Shown here: in pieces, positions 60,088 through 64,000 of the stretch
Numbering within the stretch: position 1 is the stretch's first letter
Layout of the letters: every line of letters starts with the position of its first letter
Assembly (NCBI GenBank): GCA_024336345.1
Contig: JANFOG010000009.1
Location: 248,001 to 312,000 of the forward strand
Source of the DNA: Mariannaea sp. PMI_226
Lineage: Eukaryota > Ascomycota > Sordariomycetes > Hypocreales > Nectriaceae
Direction: 5' to 3'
Length of the DNA stretch: 64,000 nucleotides
Made by a program: the position numbers and the translations under genes
Notes under the pieces: generated by a model
What the model was told of the DNA's origin: nothing
Seen by the model: the letters and a program-made list of their open reading frames with translations, nothing else
The model's database searches: none

Positions 60088-60812
60088 ATGGCTATCCCCC
60101 AAATCCATCTCCTCTGCATGGATGAACAATTTGCCCAAGCGTTTAACGAAGCGAGCCATTATTACGGACTGCCTCAGTCTGTCCCAATCCAGATCCACGA
60201 CTGTGCTCTCTCCCAGCTGCCTTCGTCCGTTCAGTTCGACACCATTGTCTCGCCCGCCAATTCCTACGGTCGCCTTGACGGTGCTTTTGATGGCGCCATC
60301 TCGCGCGTTCTTTCTCCGCGCGATGACTACCTCGCTCTCACTCGCGTAGCCCAGAAACAGCTCTACCAGCAGTGGCGCGGTTTTGCCCCGCCCGGAACCT
60401 GCACTTGGTCCACATCCCGGATGACTTCCGCGAGCGCTCCCGCAACGTCTGGGGCACGCGCCGGGTCGCCCTGTGTCCAACCATGCGACTGCCCGAAGAT
60501 GTTCGTTGGGATCGTGAGGTTGTATACGAGTGCATTTGGAGCCTCCTGTGTGCCATCGACAACCACAATCGCGAAGTGAGTGACGGTAGGGCAGCGGAGG
60601 GCGAGGACGAGATTCGTGCCATTCTCATGACGCCGCTAGCGACAGGTGTCGGCCGTGTGACCCCCGCGCGATGGGCAGCCCAAGCTGTCTTGGCTATGAA
60701 ACACTTTTTCGAGGCTTCCAACAATCAGAGGAAGTGGAGCTCGCTTGAATGGGAGGAGGTAGAAGGGTACTGTAACGAAGTGCAGTCGACCTGGGACGAT
60801 GGACATACTTGA
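60088..60812 (+). CDS. Macro-domain-like protein, frameshifted
   Basis: The first half (60088 to about 60405) reads MAIPQIHLLCMDEQF..., then FDTIVSPANSYGRLDGAFDGAI, the ADP-ribose-binding NSYG/GGG-type loop of macro-like proteins. In the frame one base on, the rest continues with LVHIPDDFRERSRNVWGTR, then VALCPTMRLPEDV and a helical end, and stops at 60812. One extra T in the TT at 60405-60406 would join both parts into a 241-aa protein. No splice pair lies there. The family resembles fungal macro-domain-like proteins that I recall as uncharacterised. The break is either a true mutation or a homopolymer miscount. Confidence 0.75.
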
Positions 60813-62529
60813 TTGAGGCTATTTCCATTGACATTACGCTTTGTTGCTATCAAAAGAATGAAATAAATTTTTCTAAGAACTTGTGAAAGATGCTGAAATA
60901 TTAGTCTCATGGGAATGAGAGAGTGATTCTGTCTCACAGTCCTGCAAATCCTACATACAATGCGCTGCGATGCGCAGTGGACAGACATCATGGCTGATCT
61001 ACCCGATTCATGTTTACTTTTATGAAAGGCCTCAACCTATAAATTAGTATATCAATTAATCACAGCCAATTTGATTGCATAAGACCCATGACGAAAGCGA
61101 ATTCAGCCATGTGGTGCGTGCTAATCTTGGTCTGACTTCAGATTTCATATGTTCATTAGCGAGAACTGCCGCCCTTCCCATCTTTTCGTTCAGTGAAACA
61201 GGTCGCAGGCGTCAAGATCGGTGCTATTAGTGAAGTAGGGTCCTTTGGATATGAACCATGTGTCCAAGAACAAGGATTGAAAGGCCTGAAAACCATTGAT
61301 CCTGAGCTTGATATTTGAGAAGAGAAGGACCGCATCAATGGCCAATCGTTTCTTTGTTATTATTCCGCAGTCGATACCAGATGATCCTCTGGCAAATTCT
61401 ACTAGCAAGTATATTTCTATATGGAAATGAAAGTTCTAGAACTCATCAGCGCTTTGCTACTTCATGGAACATGTTTGATCTGACTAAGACCACCGATTCT
61501 TTGACCCGCTTACGTCCCCAAAGACTATGTTATGTGGGGGATCTACGAGGCAGTGTTCCGATTTGCAGAAACGTAGCATGTTCTTTGGAGAATTGCATAG
61601 CGTACTGATGAATTTCACGTCAATATCAACTCCTTGCTTAGATCCGTCAGGGCTGACTCCACATGGGTTATGACTCGTGAGGTGGCATCAACGGCATGCA
61701 GTACAGGGATTTCTGCGCTGCAGACCGCTAATTTGCTAACAGCTTGCCACAACGACGCCCAAATCCTTCATTTGGTCTAGGGGATTGACAGATCCTGTTA
61801 TGAGGTATCTGCCAGAGCGACCGATATTGTACTCTGGTAGGCCTAACTATGCATTGAAGTAACTGCGCTATAGTTGGCTCAAGCCACATTCAGGATACCC
61901 AGGGCATTTCGTAGCTAGTATCAATGACCGCTGCACAGTATTACATCGCGGTACTTCTGCTGAATTATTATTCGTGCAGAATTATACGGATACAACCAGC
62001 GCGGTGGGATGTCCGCCACATCTGGCACAGAAAGGGGAGACCACGACGCCAAGAAGAGGGGGTTGGCATGGACAGGTAAACATGAAGAGGGATACTCACC
62101 ATCATCATCAATTATATTCCGGGTATTTGGCATTATATTACTTAAAAGAGGAAGCTGAGCTGAAAATACCTTAGCCGTTCATAGGATCATGCAGAAGCAA
62201 AGGCGAAATGCTCCCATTCCCGCAGCTAACATCCCAGGACCAACAAACATCTGAGACCCTTGATCCCCGCGTCGATGCAACTGTGACGAGTAATGCAGTT
62301 CGGGCCGGTTCCGTCCCCGTATGAAGTGGGCAAAAACAAGTCCTTCTCCAATGAGGAACGGGCATGACCATGGTTCTCTATGCATTGTAAATCCATGTTT
62401 CCACCTCGAAATTGCACGGCCAACATATAAAGGCCAGAAGGACCCCCCTCCAAATTCTCGCGCAACACACAATCTGTCATTGCCACATGGCCAAGGACAT
62501 ACACTCTTGGTCTCTCATCCTCTCCGACA
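60813..62529. other. Intergenic, 1.7 kb
   Basis: No gene is supported. The last 100-150 bp serve as the promoter and leader of the methyltransferase gene. Confidence 0.5.
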
Positions 62530-64000
62530 ATGCCTCAGAAAAGCCCAAGTCCTGGAGGATTAAGTCCAAAAAGCCCAAGCAGGGGTGCGTCATCTCCAAG
62601 ATCGATTCCCGAATTAGAGCAGATCATCGAGCCGGATGATGCTCCAGATGGGATTGACGATGGCGATTCCACACTTGGAGAAGATAATGAAAGCTCCACA
62701 GCTTCTCTCACATCCAGTATTTTACGTTACAGGACGATCAAGGGTCGAACATACCACAGCGAGAGGGGAAATGCCTTTTATTGGTAGGATTAGGGTTCCA
62801 CGTCGATGGATGTCTGAGCCTAAGTGCTAAGCCACGACACCCAGGGGATCAAATGACGAGCGACAAAGCGAAGCGATGGACATCATGTCAGTCATCTTTC
62901 AGATACCTGTGGGTTTGTAGGCTGTCTAACAAGACTTAGCCATCATATGTGGACATTGGCCCTAGACGGAAGACTATATCTTGCGCCCATTAGCTCAGAC
63001 GTCAAGGTATGAAGCGGCAAGGCCAAATCCTTTTCATCATCAGAGTTGCTCATCCGAAAATCTAGAGAGTAATTGATGTTGGATGTGGAACAGGTACAAA
63101 TAACCTTTTCAAGGAACAGAGAAAGAAATTCCATGCATACTAATTATATCAATCGCAATACAGGTGTATGGGCGATGTGAGTTGGTAGACATGGTGCAAC
63201 GCGAATTGGTGATTGACCAAGTCCACCAGTGATTTTGCCGACGAGTTTCCTGGATGCGAAGTTATCGGTACTGATATTTCACCTATACAGCCTTCTTGGA
63301 TACCTGCAAACTTGAAATTGTGAGTGAATAATTGCTTGAATGCTTGCTGGTTCAAATCTAACCACTCCATCGGTTCCAAAATTTCCCAGTGAGATCGATG
63401 ATTGTACTCAGGAGTGGACGTACGAACCCGGATCATTCGACTACGTCCATATTCGCTATCTAGTCGGCACTATCCCCGACTGGACAGCACTCTTCAAACA
63501 AGCTTATAAATCTTTAAAACCTGGTGGCTACCTGGAGAGTTTTGAAGCTTCACCGACAATAGAGAGCGACGACGGCACTGTGAAACCAGAATCGGCGATG
63601 GGCCAATGGGACAAGATATTTATTGATGGCACCAAAGCAACAGGGCGCTCATTTACTGTGGTCGCTGATGGGCTTCAAAGGCAAGCCATGGAAGCAGCCG
63701 GGTTCGTCGACATCAATGAATGGGATTACAAGGTAGGTGGCGGAATGTAACTGCAATACAACACGCGACCGTTTGACTGACAACGCACCCCTCACTACCA
63801 GTGCCCCCTCAGCCCGTGGCCGAAGGATGCGAAACTGAAGGACATGGGCCAATTTGGGCAGGCTTTTGCCACGCAGGATACGGAAGGACTATTGAACTTT
63901 GTGGCCAGCGTCTTGGGATGGACCACGGAGGAATTCCACGTGTACATTGCTCAATTCCGACGTGAGATTAGGGACCGCAAACACCACCCATACTTCCGGA
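62530..64000 (+). CDS. LaeA-like class I SAM methyltransferase, 3'-truncated by the window
   Basis: Eight exons are seen so far: 62530-62783, 62845-62886, 62940-63006, 63066-63093 (28 nt), 63164-63176 (13 nt), 63230-63319, 63390-63732 and 63802 to the edge. All keep frame (345 aa up to the window end). A Ser/Pro-rich start is followed by [15 protein letters not shown] motif [20 protein letters not shown], is built from four exons. Then come [56 protein letters not shown] and [10 protein letters not shown]. These match the fungal LaeA-like and velvet-linked methyltransferase family from memory. Such proteins are known to regulate or decorate secondary metabolites, but many paralogues have no role assigned. 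Here the micro-exons are the unusual point. The final stop lies beyond the window. Confidence 0.85.

Noticed and set aside
60395..60440. An intron as explanation for the macro-domain frame change
   Set aside because: No GT-AG pair of workable length lies between the two frames, so a one-base indel is the simpler account.

Overview
This is a nuclear genome window from a filamentous ascomycete, most likely a Sordariomycete and plausibly Hypocreales (order inferred from gene content and style only). The evidence is split genes with short GT-AG introns (41-137 nt, several with CTGAC/CTAAC-like branch points), two Zn(II)2Cys6 regulators, an isp4-type OPT transporter, a CYP53 P450, STAND/NLR-type helical domains and a LaeA-like methyltransferase. 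There is no sign of operons, CRISPR arrays, rRNA or a complete transposon.

Layout. 1-9 kb: an intronless crotonase, then a head-to-head pair formed by a degenerate STAND-like protein without a visible Walker A (minus) and a large intact AAA ATPase (plus). 9-17.7 kb: a multi-pass membrane protein, a microsatellite and poly-T tract, the ribosome-biogenesis helicase DBP3 converging on the ER glycolipid protein RFT1, and a stand-alone nucleoside-phosphorylase-like protein. 18.4-24 kb: a Zn2Cys6 regulator and a five-exon oligopeptide transporter, followed by about 4.1 kb without a gene. 28-33 kb: NADPH-cytochrome P450 reductase and a CYP53 benzoate 4-hydroxylase-like P450, divergent across about 1 kb. 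34-36 kb: a sugar/inositol-type MFS transporter with a 1-nt frameshift. 38-44 kb: glucosamine-6-phosphate deaminase, a Zn2Cys6 regulator and a divergent hexokinase, resembling part of the fungal N-acetylglucosamine catabolic cluster. 45.7-47.5 kb: an APC permease. 49-56 kb: two STAND N-terminal-type helical proteins (one with an ankyrin-like tail) and a papain-fold/LRAT-like protein. 58-64 kb: an F-box protein, a macro-domain protein with a second 1-nt frameshift, and a LaeA-like methyltransferase cut by the window end.

How the genes could work together. The P450 and reductase form a self-sufficient benzoate-detoxification unit. The deaminase, regulator and hexokinase suggest amino-sugar use. 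The STAND-like, phosphorylase and ankyrin genes look like parts of the fungal NLR/incompatibility repertoire carried as separate proteins. The exon models were built by hand from splice signals and were checked for reading-frame continuity. One gene (51.5-54.4 kb) could not be closed in frame, and two (34.2-35.8 and 60.1-60.8 kb) need one extra base each.
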